A stretch of DNA of 64,000 bases from Phoronis australis (GCA_002633005.1 NMRA01000072.1:606290-670289); one strand, 5' to 3'; shown: positions 25,065 through 40,000, counted from the stretch's first letter. The notes: generated by a model from the sequence alone, not told the origin. A program made the numbers and translations.

Positions 25065-28000
25065 ATGAGCAAACGCAGTGAGGTAAGTCCAGTTCATTAC
25101 CATTCTAAAACGTGATATAACTACATCATGTCATTCAATTTATGGTGCTGAAATCTATTCAGAAATATGCGAAAGTCTCCATTTGAACACTGGTTTTGGA
25201 AGTTCAAAGCTTCCCTCACTGACCAATACTATTAAACATGGAAACACCAACAATTGTTATGTGAAATGTGCACAGATACTGACAATATGTGAAAACAATT
25301 CTGCTTTAAATTTAACCAGATACTGTTACTGAATAAAAATAGGTAAGGTCAAATGAATTTTTATCTACAGTTTAGCTATGGCGTCCGGCATCTGCAGCTG
25401 TATCTACTAAACCCTTTGAAGGATCTTATTGAAATTTGCCAGGTGTGTTCTTATGGGGGTGGTGACAGAGGACGATGAGGTTCGGACCGACCCGAATACC
25501 ACTGTGCCCCCTAGTGGCAATTTTCAATTTTTACGTTTGCCTCTGTATCGTCAGAGTGCCTTGATGGATTTTCATGAAACTCGGCACATAGGTTTTTAAT
25601 ACAGAGCTGATGGTGCTTTTAGGACGGATTCAACAGGTTTTACGCCACCTGGTGGCCATTTTTGTAATTTTTGTGTCTGTTCTCTGGCATCTGCCTCTCT
25701 ATCTGCCATACCGCTCAAAGGATCATTATGAAAATTTACACGTGTTGCTGATGAGAAGGCCAGGACTGACGTTGACTTTCGAATGAGTCCGGCCACTGTG
25801 TCACCCCCTAGTGGCGATTTTTTTTTTGTGTCAGTAGCCGAATCTCCTTAGCCCTTTAAACGATCATAACGACATTTTACAGATGTGTTCCTCTAAAGCT
25901 GGCAACAGACGACCACGAGTTTCGGACCAATTTGAGTACTGCTCTGCTCCCTTGTGGCAATTTTAGTTACATTTTCTCTTTATCTTTGGAGTTCCTTGAT
26001 GGATTTGCATGAAATTTAGCAAATAGGATTCTGTTAAAAAGGCAATGATGACTTCCTGTTTTCCAACGGATTTGGCATATTCTGCACCACCTGGTGACAA
26101 TTAAAAAAAATTTGAGTGCGTTTTTGACGTCCGCCTTCGTATCTGCCAAATGCATGTGGATTTCTGATGAGAACTCCACGACTGACATTAATTTTCGGGT
26201 AGGTTCGACTACTGTGGTGGCTCTAGTGGCATTTTTTGCGTCTACGGCTGTACCTCTTTAACTCTAAGGATGATTTTAAAAATTGCTCTGTATGTTTCTA
26301 CTGTGAAGAGGACAGCTGATGATGATTTTCTGACAATTCGGACTACTGTGGCGCCCCCTAGTGGCAGTTTTGTTTTTTTTGCGCCCATGGCTGTATCTCC
26401 TAAACCGTTCGCAGGATCTTTACTTAATTTAGCAAGTGTATTTATATGATGTTGACAATGGATGAGAACTACTTTCAGACGCTTCTGAGTACTGGTGTCC
26501 CCCCTAGTGGCAAATTCAGTTCTTACATTTACCTCTGTATCTTCAAAGGTCTTCAACATATTGGCATAAAATTTGGCATATAGTCATTTGTTAGTGAGAT
26601 GACGCTATCATTCCGTTTTTGGATGGATTTTACATAGTTTGCGCTGCTTAGTGACAAGTTTTACTGTTTTTTAGTCCTTTTTTGGCGTCCACCCCTCTTT
26701 CAACCAAATGGCTCTAAGAATGATTGTGAAAATTGGCATGTATGTTCTTACTATGAAGCTGAAGTTTTTCCGATGACTTTTACTACTGTGGCACCTCCTA
26801 TGGGCTGTTTTTTTGCGCCTATGGCTTTATCTCCTAAACCGTTTGCAGGATCTTTGCTAAATTTAACAAGTGTATTTTTATTATGTTCACAACGGATGAC
26901 AACGACTTTCGGACGGATCTGACTACAAGTGTGCCCCCTAGTGGCAATTTTAGTTTTTAGGTTTACCTCTGTATCTTCAAAGGTCCTCAACAGATTTTCA
27001 GAAAATTTGGAATGTAGGCAGGCATTTGTTGGTGAGATGATGCTATCCTCTCGTTTTCGGATGGAATCAAGGTACTTTGCACCACCTAGGGGCCATTTTC
27101 CTTGTTTTCGAGTCTGTTTTTGGCCTCCACCACTCGATCAACAAACCATTCTAAGGATGATGTTGAAGATTGGCGTGTATGTTCTCAGTGTGAAGAAGGC
27201 GGTTGACTATTACGAATTCGATTACTGTGGCACCTCCTAGTGGTAGTTTTGTTTTGGTTTGACAGAATTTTATGAAATATGGCATGTTCCTGTTTTTGGA
27301 TGGATTGTATGTTTTTGCACCATCTAGTGGCCATATTTACGATACAAATAAATAACCCTAAAAGCACACCATTTGCAATGCATTCGTGGGTGCTCTTGTT
27401 ATGAAATTTGGTAAATAGCTTTCTATTAAAGAAGCGATGGCATTTTCCCGTTCTCAGATGGATTGGATGTTTTTCGCCATCTAGTGGCTATTTCATAAAA
27501 CAAATAAATAACCCTAGATGCACACCATTTGCGTTGCATTCATAAATGCATTTCAACGCTCCGCGTAGCTCTTGTTATATTATCTGAACAGATAGAATCA
27601 TATATTGTACACTTGTTTCTCTTTTCTAGCCTGGTAAGCAGAGATCAATTGAATCCTTCTTCTCAGTAAGTGTTACTTTCATTCGTGAGATTAATCTCAT
27701 CCAAAGCAATTTGAGTGACCCAACTTTGCCATTCATTTACTCTGCTCATTGCTTGGTTGGTTGTCAACAGTGTTTATAACAGAAATCAGTTCTTATTTGG
27801 ACTAAGTGATGAATTCAAAATTCACTAGGTGAATCTAGTAAACAATAGGCTTTGCTAATAGAAATGCAAGCATTCAGATCACTTGAGACTTATCCAACAA
27901 ACGCCCCCATGCTGAGTCAGCTTTCTGCTATCAATGTCTATGAATGGTAAAACAAAGGTCCTATTTCTTCATAAGCTCCACTTGGTGAACATTTTTGCAT

Positions 28001-31000
28001 TATTTTGCACAAGGAATGAAAACAAGGAGAAAACATGAAAGCACATAATATCTAAATTAATGTATTCTTTATAATGTGTTGTTATATTATAAATTCTCTG
28101 TTTTCTAAACATTGATTTTGCTCTGGCAACCATGCTCTGATTTGGTTTTACAGGCTAAAACAGAAAACAGCTCTTCCAAAGATGAATCAATCTTATTTAC
28201 CACTGTAAACAAGTCAAAAAGCAAGCTAGCTTTGAAAAAATCTGTCACTTCGAACAAAACAGTTTTCCGACAAGAACATGCTTCTGTTGTGAATCCTGTT
28301 GAGAGTGTACTACAACAGGATGGTGATATTCGCCATGGAAACGAGGCTGCTGGGGAAGCAACTGTTGTCATGGAAACCCAAGAAGAATGCGTAATTGATG
28401 TAATACCTGATACACCGAATGAATTAAAAATTCAACCTAAAAAGCAAATTCAAGCTAGGAGTTTTCTAGCTCAGCCATCTTTCTTGATGTCAAAGCCAAA
28501 CGTGCAACATGGAGGTAGAAATAAGCAGACGAAAAGAAAACAAGTGTGCAAGAATTTGGAAGATGCTCTCAAAATATCCAATCCTGAAGACTTAGAAAAG
28601 GCAGATTTAACTAGTTTACAAACACTTAACAACCCAGTGCAATTACCCAGTGCTAAGCGTTCACCATCAAGCCCTGGTGGTGAATCTCCAAGCTGTAAGA
28701 GGTCAGACCGTAGACCAAGTGGAAGGTACGAGATTAAAGCATGTACTACTCGGTTAAGATTTGATAAGGAGAAAACGAGCTCTCATATTTCTTGTCTTAG
28801 TGGAACAGAACTTGCTGAGAGACTGTTTAAGTCATCTCGTGATAATCGTGAACCGTCAGACTCGAAAAGTTTCAAAAAAGAGGAGGAGCCAGATGCATTG
28901 TTGAATGAAATATTAGAGGATTTGCACCAAGTAACAGAAAATATTTCTACCTCTCAGAAAAGAAATCCATTTTCACCAAGAGCAAAAAGTAGGAAATTAG
29001 CCACTCCTTTTGTCGATTCAGTTAACAGTCCAGTGTCCCATTCAAGCATCGACAAAGATAGCATTCTGAATGAGTTACTCGAGGAGGTACAATTGACTTC
29101 AGCAGCTAGTGAAAAAAGTAAAAAGAATGCTGAAAAGACAAATTCAATTGGCGGGAGTACAGCCTGTGGTGAGCCACATACTAAACTTAGTGACCAGCCT
29201 ATGAAACAGGCAGACTGCGGCAAAACAAAACCAGATTTTGATTCAAAAGAGTCAAGTGTGGTTGAAAGTGAAATATTTAATATTCAAATAACACCAGTAA
29301 AAAAGAAGCAAGAAGACGATGTCCATCTGATGAATGAGCTTGTGGATGATGCCTTCTGGCAAACCTCACCATTCAAGACACAGTGAGTTCTACATTGTTA
29401 GTTTCTGTACAGAAATTCAAGGTATTACAATCAATGTTTGCATGGGATCTTGACAGCAAATTAGTCTCTGCATTGATTTGTGCATTTTTTTGGAGTGAAA
29501 TTGCTTACCTCTTCCCTTTTTCGCCTACATTCTGTTAACCAATGGATAAATTTCTCACTGTTTCTAGTTTGTACACGATGCTCACTTACTTCAGCAATGC
29601 TGTTATTAATGGAAATGTTGTTTTCAGAAAGACTGCGACAAGTGCTGCACCCTGTAGCCAATTTGGACGCCATGAAGTTATTTCTGTGCATCAAGAAAGG
29701 TAGGTTATTGTGGTTTTGTTGTCATGAAAAACCATTGGGACTTTGCAATGTGAAGTTCACAAAAGGTTTGCTGAATGTTGGTGACTGAAAACAATTGAGT
29801 TAAAAGTGATATTTGTCTCATTATAAGGAAGAGATTTTTTTAAATATTAATCAGACGGCCGTAAACCTTTCAACAATATGTGTCTGTTTTAGTGTTCATG
29901 CTGACAAGATACTAGAGTTGAAGTCTGTCCCTGATGGTTTGAAACATTGGTGCATACTGCAAGGATTTTGGTAAGTGTGAATCCCATTATTTTTGCTAAC
30001 AAAATTTCAAGTGTGACGTAATTCATCATTTAATGTAAAATGGGTCAAAGGACTGGTGATTCCCCAGACTTTTGATGGCAGTGTGTTAGTCTCTGGCCTA
30101 TGCACTGTAGTTGAAAAGTGCTTATGGTAGTGACTGTATTGATGCGGTTCATTTTTCAGGACTGACACAGCGGTGAATGTTGGTGATATCGTGAACATCA
30201 TCGGGACTTTTGATAATCGGGGTGAAATCATCATAGATGATAAGCAGAATTTGATAGTTGTCAACCCTGATCTACTCATCTCAGGGACATCCGTTGTGTC
30301 CACGGTCTTCTGTCTTCGCAAGTGAGAATAATCTTAATCTAAATTTACAAAAACCTTCAGTAGTTATTAAGTTGCATCAAACAAAAACATGGACTACATT
30401 TGATATCCTGATGCTTTGATTTAGACCATGTACTAGTGAGTTTCTGTTTTTAAGTTACATAGAAATTGAGCGACACTTTTGTTTTGTCTTTGGTGGNTCA
30501 AGTGTGACGTAATTCATCATTAATGTAAAATGGGTCAAAGGACTGGTGATTCCCCAGACTTTTGATGGCAGTGTGTTAGTCTCTGGCCTATGCACTATAG
30601 TTGAAAAGTGCTTATGGTAGTGACTGTATTGATGCGGTTCATTTTTCAGGACTGACACAGCGGTGAATGTTGGTGATATCGTGAACATCATCGGGACTTT
30701 TGATAATCAGGGTGAAATCATCATAGATGATAAGCAGAATTTGATAGTTGTCAACCCTGATCTACTCATCTCAGGGACATCCGTTGTGTCCACGGTCTTC
30801 TGTCTTCGCAAGTGAGAATAATCTTAATCTAAATTTACAAAAACCTTCAGTAGTTATTAAGTTGCATCAAACAAAAAAAAGACTACATTTGATATCCTGA
30901 TGCTTTGATGTAGATCATGTACTAGTGAGTTTCTGTTGTTAAGTTACATACAAATTGAGCGACACTTTTGTTTTGTCTTTGGTGGAAAATACCACGATAG

Positions 31001-34000
31001 TCTACGATAATTACATTTTGTCTATGGACTGAGCAGAGTTTTTTGAATGAAGATTTTTATCCTAAATCATATACCGGTACCAGTGTGTGACACGTGTAAC
31101 ACTAAGTAGGTCAAGGTGAAATCGCAGTTAACAGCCATGATTTTTCTCGTTGAAGTAGTCACGGAACTCCATTGTGTTACGGTATGTAGTTATGAATGCT
31201 AACTTGCCATATTTAACAAAAGACAAACCAAACCAATGTGTTTCAAAGATGGCACTGTGTGGGGCTTTAAGGTTATGTAGGACCTTACCAACAAGTCTAT
31301 ATTTAGCCAAATAGCTACAAAACTATAGATTTTAACTTAGTAAAAGTATTAATATTTTCTGAAAGCAGAGAGTCTGAAGAGTTTGATTTGTGACATTTTA
31401 CTAAATTTAGTATTGATTTAGGTCAGGTGACCAGGTCTTTTTGCCAAAAATGAAATTTACATTGATATTAGGACAATGGTGTCAATGACTTGACCAAATT
31501 ACATTTGATATAAAGGATTAAGAAGAAGTCTAAATTACCATTTCGTTTTCATTTCATTTATTACATTTTATTTATTTTTCATGAATATCTTATTTTTTGA
31601 TAACTCGTGACATTTTAAAAATAATTCCCTACAGCTTTTTGTAGAACAATGCATGAAGCATTTACCTAGTATCTGCACGTTCCATATGAGTTCGAACAGG
31701 CATTTCTGAGATGTGATATTTCGAAATTGGCATTTGCTGGGGTCCTACTAGCCTTAAGAAAAATTATGGAGAATTTAAGTTCTAATCTTCAAGGCGTGCA
31801 GTCATGTTAAGTACTGGTATATCTATAATGTGGAATTAGTTTGCTGTTTGAATAGTTCTTTACCATATTACATATTATTTATGGTATTCTAAGGATGATC
31901 AATGTATTTTTTGTTTTATGGTAGAACAGGACGTGTGGCATTTAACGTATATTCATGTTATTTCGCAGAACAGTGCTGAATGAAAAGTTCCGTGGCTATG
32001 AACGAGGTAACATCCATATGCTGGTCGGCAGCATAATTCACTGTGTATTCCAGCAGGTATGGTTTGTGTTGATAATGATCCAAATGTGTGACCAGTCAAT
32101 GAATATTTGATTAAATAAATTGTTCACACTCTGATTCGAAGTTCCTACAATAGATGCAACACTCTCACCACACTGAAGTAGCATTTACCAAATGCTATGA
32201 ACAGAGAGCCTGTGCCGGGTTGCATGAACTAGTCCTAAATAGGGACTCATCTAAGTTCCCTAAATCTTTTGCCTGTTTGTGTCTTTCTTTAGTCACATGT
32301 ACTATTTTTCTATCATTTCATCTTTATTATGAGCTCCTCTTTGACTCATGACATTTTCTAATAACATAACTAAAAACTGAGCCCTGAATTCAGTGAAAAT
32401 AAATAGGGACTTAGTCCTTAAGTTAGGGGCGTTATATGAAAAGATTCCTATTTATTTTCAATAATATTGAGAATTCACCATCAAGTTCACTCTTGATTTG
32501 TAACAAAACCAAAAATTGACTTAGTAATGAAACTAAAAGAGCATAAGAAAGGGCAATTGGAGGTGTTTTCACAAGTTTACAATTACATATGAAGTAGATT
32601 TAAGGAACTTGGTTGAGTCCCTATTTGGGACTGTTTTGTGCAACCTGGCATTGATTGCTTGACATTCATCTACAAACAACACCCATGCAAATAGTTGTTC
32701 AGAATTCAATATACAATGATAACATTGATACACACTTCTATCATGAGTCCCATGGAATGTTCAAAACTGCTGTTGGACATTCTTTGTTTGCTTTTTCTCT
32801 CACAACATGACTCGAAAATGTTGCTTCATGTATCGCTTGACATGCCAGCATTTGAGTGTCTAAATTGTGTTCTCTCATGTTGCTTAAGCATTGCGTAGAT
32901 AGTCCAATATATCCAGAGGAGGGTTATTCCCATAAGATTGCTCGAAGAACTGATCAGCTGTCTGATGATCTGCCCTGTAAGCCACTGACAGATCTGCCCT
33001 CTTTCCACCAGAGGGCTACATGTAAATTCCAATGATGTGCCTTGTCCTTCTTGGCAAAGTTTGCATTTTGGGTACATTTAAAAATGCAAGACCTTCACTT
33101 GGGGATGGCCTTATATTCTAATATTTGACGCCTTACCGTTTCTTCAGACATAAGGACAGTCATCATTTTACTTGTTTTCTGACAATTGGTTAATGTTAAT
33201 TATTGTCAGAGTTGATAGAGTATCGATTGCCTAAAACTATTCCATGAAAATATTGAATAACTTATGGATTAAAAACAAGAAACAGTAGAATGTGTTGTGA
33301 ATTCATATTTGAATTAATGCATTTGTTTACGCCAGAATGCAGATGACCCCGAATAGAAGGCCATGACCTTATAGACAAGGTTTTACAGCCTGGAAAGTGA
33401 TTTGTGCGCATGTGACTATGCTACACTGTGCTATGCCAAGAAGTGCAGCAAATGCTTGAAATAATCAGAAAACAGTTGATCTGACGCCTTTGTGAGTGCT
33501 CGTCTATATCAGGATGGTCTTTTAGAATTCCGCATGCTATCATTCAAGAGTGTTGTGTGATGTCCTGATAATGCTGTTCTCTTAAAAGTACAACCATTAA
33601 TATCCAATGCATCATGAGTAACTTAGGACTGACACGAATTAAGCGGTATATGTTTACTAAACCCATGCTGTCCGTTGTTGTATTTTCTTTGTGTTTTTGA
33701 AGGCTATTAAGGAAAACAAGTGCAGCGTTGCAGACTTAACAGTGATAACCAAGAGTGTTCTATCAACCAGTGGCCTCCTGCATGAGATGTGAGTATAAGT
33801 CACTTGATGAGTCATTTAATGAGTCATTCAACCAGTGGCCTCCTACATGAGATGTGAGTCACTTGATGAGCAAAGATTAAAGCAACTATGATGGTTATGA
33901 CACGATGAATATTTAGCAAATACTTTTTAAAAATAAAGAAAGCTTATGGAGAAGCTTTTAAGGACGTGAAGAGTCTGCCATTTTCTTTATCTGCAAGTGC

Positions 34001-37000
34001 ATGTTCTTTTTACTAGATTACACTCGTTGCTGCCTATCTCAGTATAGCTGAGCAAAGTCGTTGATAGGTGATTGCAGTGTTTGTGGTGCTAGTTGCGACC
34101 CTCTGTTGTTTCGGATGTTTAGTGGCACTAATTGCAATCCTCAATTGGGATGGACTGCATGCGTTTTGCGTCGACAAAGACCCTTTAACACCAATGAACG
34201 ATAGTTTGTTTGGTTGGCAGCTACATTCATGTCTTTCTGAAGATCAACATGTATGGGGCGGGAATAGAAAGTTGGTGCCGTTTAAGGCGCTAATGTATTG
34301 TTAAATAAATGGGAAGATCAATGAGATTTGGGTTCATGTAGTTCTTTGGAAGGAAATTTGCAATACTTGATCAGCTGGTAATGTCACACTGTGGCAATAG
34401 AATGTGGTTTCTATGGTCTTAGGGGTGGATCCAGGATTTTGAGTAAGGGGGGGAGGGCAGGGCAGAGTATTAGCCATGATTTTGCCCGTCAGACAATCGC
34501 ACCCCCGAACTGCCAAATGGAATCCAGGAGAATTTTAGGGGGGGGCCATGGCACCTTTGGCCCCCCTTTTTAATCCGCCACTGGTTCTGCCATTTCACTG
34601 GAGGGAACGGGTAAGCTTTACTTACTCTGCTATTATACTACACAACACAACATTGTTGGCACTGTAAAGTGGCTGATAAAATTACAGGTAATTCTGTTGT
34701 CACTGTTGAGTTCTGGGCATTGATATGAGCTTGACAAAGCTCGATTTTTATTGCCGTAGATGTGTATACTTAGGCCCATTTTCCTTTATGTGAAGCTGCG
34801 CCTGTATCTAGAATAAGGAAAATGCAACATGTATGCGAAACACTGGATTAAAACCAATGTGGAAAATTTTATATAACATTCGATCAAAACTTGATTTATA
34901 GGTTTGAAAATATGTGTTGTTAATGTGTATCCAATTTAACGTTAACTATTTAAAGGAAAATGCGCTAAAAGTGGATAAAGACCTTTTTGTCTGAAGAAAT
35001 GCGTTATTTTGGATGAAGACGCATGAGCCTAAGTATGGCACACTGAAGACGTGACTGCGTAGGAGTGCCACTTGTGTTCTACAACCATTTGTATATAACC
35101 CCTAGCTATCCCAGCTTTGTGATCTTACCATTATCCCAGGTATGCTCAAGGCCTCTCAGAAGATGCTGTTATGGAAAAGGTCTGTCCCTATCTCCTCTCC
35201 ATAGAAAAGTGGATGAAGACGCATATTCCAACTAAACAAACGTCCAACATACCACGTCAGTCAGGGTTAGAAACTGTTTATTCAAATTTTTTTCTAACGA
35301 GAATTTGTTGAGATAAATCAAAACCATCAGAGGCCAAGTGCTATAATTTTAATTGGCATCATTCAAGTTCTTTTTTGATGGCTGTAGCAAGGCAATACTG
35401 TTACTGTTACTCAACTAGATTTCTTAGTTTTTATGTAGAAATTTAAAATAGACACCTGTAGAGTGTCTTGACTGCATAAAGGGTGCTTTTGAATTAGTTG
35501 TTGAAATGGAGATGCAAAAGGAATTGGGATGAATGATTTTGTGATGATGGGTGTCAATAAAGTTTGAATAAAAAACATGTTTCAATTGCAACATTATTGC
35601 TGGAAAACGACGTCGTGATTGAAAGAATTGTGACAGGTGACAATTTCTCATTTTTTCTCTTCCTAAACATGGCTTGATTTTTGTGTCGGGTTTTCCCTCA
35701 GGGGTACTGCACGATGTACTTCTTATATTATTTGAAACATTGACTGTATGCAATCATGTGTTTTTGTTCTATAGTGACAATCCTCGTATTGAAGTGAATT
35801 CAGTGGCTGACATTGAAGAGAACATTTGGTCTCCAAGGTAATAATATGAACTGGGTGCATGTCTGTCTTAATACTGCTGTTTCATTTAAGTCACATGTTA
35901 CATCAAGGCCAAATATTGTTAAAGATATATTGAGCACTGCGTCTGTTATGTGACTATTACCTTGGGCTATTCCGTTCTACACAATGGTGAGTATCAGTTG
36001 TTTTGATTTACATTTTGCGACATGGTTTAAGTCCTGAAATGAGGCAAGCTTATGCTTCTTGTTTTCTATAGTTATATTGTGGTCGGACTGAAGCTCACAT
36101 ATGTTATTTGGTTTGATAAACCGGTTCATTTTATTTTATCTTACTTTGAAGTTGGCCATTTTTGACTGGCTAAAGCAGTGCTCAAGATAGCTTTATCTTG
36201 AAACTAAATAAGTTAACAGTAGAGATCCCTCACACAAGTGATCTATGAACTCAACTAATTCCATAGCTAAAATGTGTAAAATTGTTACTGTTTTCTTCCA
36301 CAGAGGCTTTCAGTAGTTTTTAAAATGTGGCGCATTATGTGGCTAAGGTTTTTTGTCATCTTGACAGGTATGGCATCAAAGGTAAGCTTGATCTCACCGT
36401 GGACGTGACTATTCACAAGAAGTCTGGTCAAGAAAGTAAAATAGTTCCACTTGAGTTGAAGACTGGCCGCGTTTCTAACTCTGCTGAACACCAAGGGCAG
36501 GTAATGAGTTCTTCTAATATGTTCTACAGCATATACTAAATTTTGTTCATAACAAGGTGGACTTGAAATTTTGCTTTACTGTTAAATTTATCATCAAAAT
36601 TAAATCTTCAAAAATTTGATTTCATCCTTTGCATGTTTTGTACCAGACAAAACTTGAGTAAAGTTTTTAACATTCTAATAAATTAGCGGTTGAGAAGTGG
36701 AAAGTTGCAATTTTGGATACTACGTATTATTTTGCCGACATTGAAGAAGCGGATTACTGTAGCCACGAAGCCAAAAACTACTCTTTCTTTAATTTTGATT
36801 TTTTTAGAAAAAGATTTGAACTCTGTAGGAAATGCTAAATAATGACTACCTTGTACCTTGTGGGTGGTAATTTTCTTGTCTGTCGACCCTAGGGTATTGG
36901 TTCTGTTGTCGTTGGCATGGTTCCTTTTCAATTCTTCTTAGCAGAACCTTTTCTCCGTTGAAATTGGTACAAATCTTTCAAAGAACGCAAGAATTGAGGG

Positions 37001-40000
37001 TCACTTAAGTTATGAGGCTGGTCTAAAATTAGTGCGAGGTGGTCATACTCTTGTGTTACTGACCGAGACTGTGTGATATGGATGTGGTTCATTGTCTTCT
37101 TGTGAACCCAATAGAATGAAGTGTTGGAGTGTGTTAAATTTTTGCAATCTACTGGATTTTAAACCTAATTCAACTAATATTAATATTTTATTGTGAACTG
37201 CCTTTGAGATACATGAATTTACACCACACACTTGTTTATTATTATTATTATTATTGTTATTATTATTATTATTAATTATTATTATGAGTGATAGTATGTT
37301 TTGTGCACTCCACAGGTGACACTGTACTGCATGATGACTGGGGACCGTCGGCCCGACCCAGGGGAGGGACTGTTGTGTTACTTGAAAGATGGCAGTATGA
37401 CAACAGTGGTGGCAGACCATGTCAAAAGGAGAGGTAGGATTCACAAGGCAAAGTAGTGCTCATAATGTAGATTCACATTGTATGTTCATAAACTGCTAAC
37501 AGGCCTCCTTTCAAGCAATTCTCATTAAACGCCAGACTATTTTCAGGACTCTTAAGTTTCATCAATAACTTCTCGTATTGCCACGCAACATATTTTGTTC
37601 CTGCTGTCTAATTAGAACAGGAGACGTTCAACATACGTTTAATGAGACTAGTATGTTCATGTTGTATCTTCACATTATATGTTCATATTGTATGTTCATA
37701 TTCAATATTTTTGTATCTTCACATTGTATGTTCGTATTGTATGATATTCTGTCTTGTTACTTCTAAAGCTGTTACTTTGAAGCTAAAGTGGAAATTTCCA
37801 AAAATTGACGTCCTTGGCTTAGAAGTGTTTAAAATTTTGTTGCAAAATCTTTCTTGCAAATTTGTTTAAAATTTGCTGCCATTTTTCTCCATCACTTAAA
37901 GTGGCCCATTGTTGATTGTATCAATAAAAAAATATTAGAATGTCTACGAAATTTCAACTCGTCTGGTTTAAAAGAAAAATTTTGTGCCATCAAGTTGTTT
38001 TTACAATTTTGATACTTATATGTCGGGGAAAACTACATTATAGTAAGCTCCAAAATTGCGAGTTATATTGTTTCACACCTAACAATTCACTTGCCTAGAT
38101 AAATGCTAAACATGTTTATTTTATCACTGTTGGTGAATAATTGGCTGTATTATTTTCAAAAACCCTGATTACTAGTTGATTTTAGGGTATAATCATGTGG
38201 TTACCAATACCTATTCATAGTTTTAGTCACCAAAAAAGTATACAAAAGTTACATCTTGAAACTGAGTCTTTTTAGAATGCGTTAAAGCTGAAAAATAATA
38301 TGCACATTTAGGACTTCTTCAGTTGAGAAATGAACTTGGTCACTACCTCAGTCAAACCATCCAATGTGTGAATGACGAGACTGGACCACACTATGTGTCA
38401 GCCCACCTGCCTAGACCAATAGACAATGAAAGATTCTGTGGCAAGTGTCCTCACCTCATCAACTGTGCTCTATATCAGAGGTGGGTATCTTGTGTAGCAA
38501 TGCTTGTGTGGCCTTGTTTTGATTTTTGCCAAACCACATTCCTGGCACAGTGCCCATGGATGCTTTTAAAAGAAAAAAAAAACATTGCTTTCATTTCAAT
38601 GTTAAGTATAGATTTGTTATTAAAATTAGCCAATTTCCATGTACTGTTAAGCTGGTTGTCTGGGACGTCAAGTCAGTTGAGGAGTATCAACCTCCTCCAG
38701 GACGTATCGGAAGAAATGAGGGCCTATCCCACGTGAATCATGTCACATGACAATCACATGATTATTTGTTGGTCAGGTTTCATCCACCATCATTGATATT
38801 TAATTTGGTAGAATAAACAAGCCAGTTCATGTGCATTTCCTGAGTAAGTGGATGGGATAGTAAGGCTTGTTAAAACCAAATTAATTGTTTTAATTAATTG
38901 TTTTACAAAGATATCGACTGGATTCATTTGTTAAATGGTTGCAATTATGCCATTTCCAACATATTTAGGATTGTAACAAATGCGTCACTCTTTCTAAGAT
39001 CCACCCTAATTTTGAAGTGCATCTGCAAGGTCAGCCGCATTTTCAATGTCCATCCCAGGGTCAGTATTTATTCTGTTCACAGGCATCCCAATGCTTCATA
39101 TTTTCTCACCTTTTCCTAATTTTTAAGGTGTTACTACTTTTTCCTACTTTTTTCTCAAGTTCGTATTTTTTGTACTTTTTCAAGATTTATCGATAACTAA
39201 ATATCTTAAATATAACGAAGAAACATCAAGTTATCAGAACCAAAAGAAAATGCAATTGTCATGCTAACTGCATTAGTAGATTTTTCAGATTTACTGTTGG
39301 ATTGCACAATGGAACCATTTTGACATCAGAAACTGTGGTGTTCTAAGAAAAGCTACTTGAGAGAAGGTTGTCAAAGATGGTCATGTGTTAATCCTTCAGT
39401 TGCTGAACTGAGGGTTGCAGATGGAGATTGGCTAGAATCGTTTGGATATATTTTGGTTTATAAAAGGGTATTCTCCATTTTATGAAATGTCATCAGTCGA
39501 ATTTTCATTCAGTCAGTTCTTTTTGTGTTTTTCTATTGCAATTTCTTTCCAGATTGTAATCATGGGCATAATCCAATAAAAGTTGGTGCGCATTACAATT
39601 TCACTAGTTTAACTGTCTTGTAAATATGCTATAGTCGCTCTAACTGTTCTTACTTTTTCTTAAATTTTCCTGTTTTTTTCTTTTAATAAAATTTCCCTTC
39701 TTTTTTTGTGAAGTACCATTGATTCCTAGTTTTCCTATTTTTTGTCAAAAGCCGGTGAAAGGTCTATGTTCATTTGGCCTCGATACAAAAAGACAAGTTT
39801 TTACAGTAGAGCCTTAATACATTACAATTGCAAATTATTACTATCACCAACCTCCCTGGCATCAGTTGACTAGTGAAGCCGAGATCTGGTTCCATAAAGT
39901 ACACTTTACCTTGTTCTCCTCTATGCCAGTGTGCACATGCTGCATTCGCTCAACTCAAAACAGTAGAATCGCTTATATCAATTTGAGGCCCTGTCCCACC

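Larger units (their letters stand above)
30007..30985 (+). repeat. Direct duplication around single N (30497)
   Basis: Bases 30007-30496 and 30498-30985 are nearly identical, starting TCAAGTGTGACG and ending TTTGTCTTTGGTGG. The N separates them exactly. There are scattered substitutions and small indels. This pattern suggests two overlapping contigs from different haplotypes joined end to end. Confidence 0.85.

Noticed and set aside
25596-27240. Several basic open frames such as VVKVIRKS and SRSHRK types on both strands
   Set aside because: They recur in all frames of the Helentron-like modules and follow the repeat periodicity, so they are by-products of the repeat.
25378-27576. CRISPR-like or satellite array
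   Set aside because: The repeats are long, diverged and without unique spacers; the shared ends show they belong to a transposon.
34068-34304. Short membrane-like open frame
   Set aside because: A hydrophobic start only; no splice or family support, and it lies in a DNA2 intron.
37235-37284. Poly-Asn tract in a minus-strand open frame
   Set aside because: It is the TTA microsatellite, antisense to DNA2 exon 12, not a coding region.
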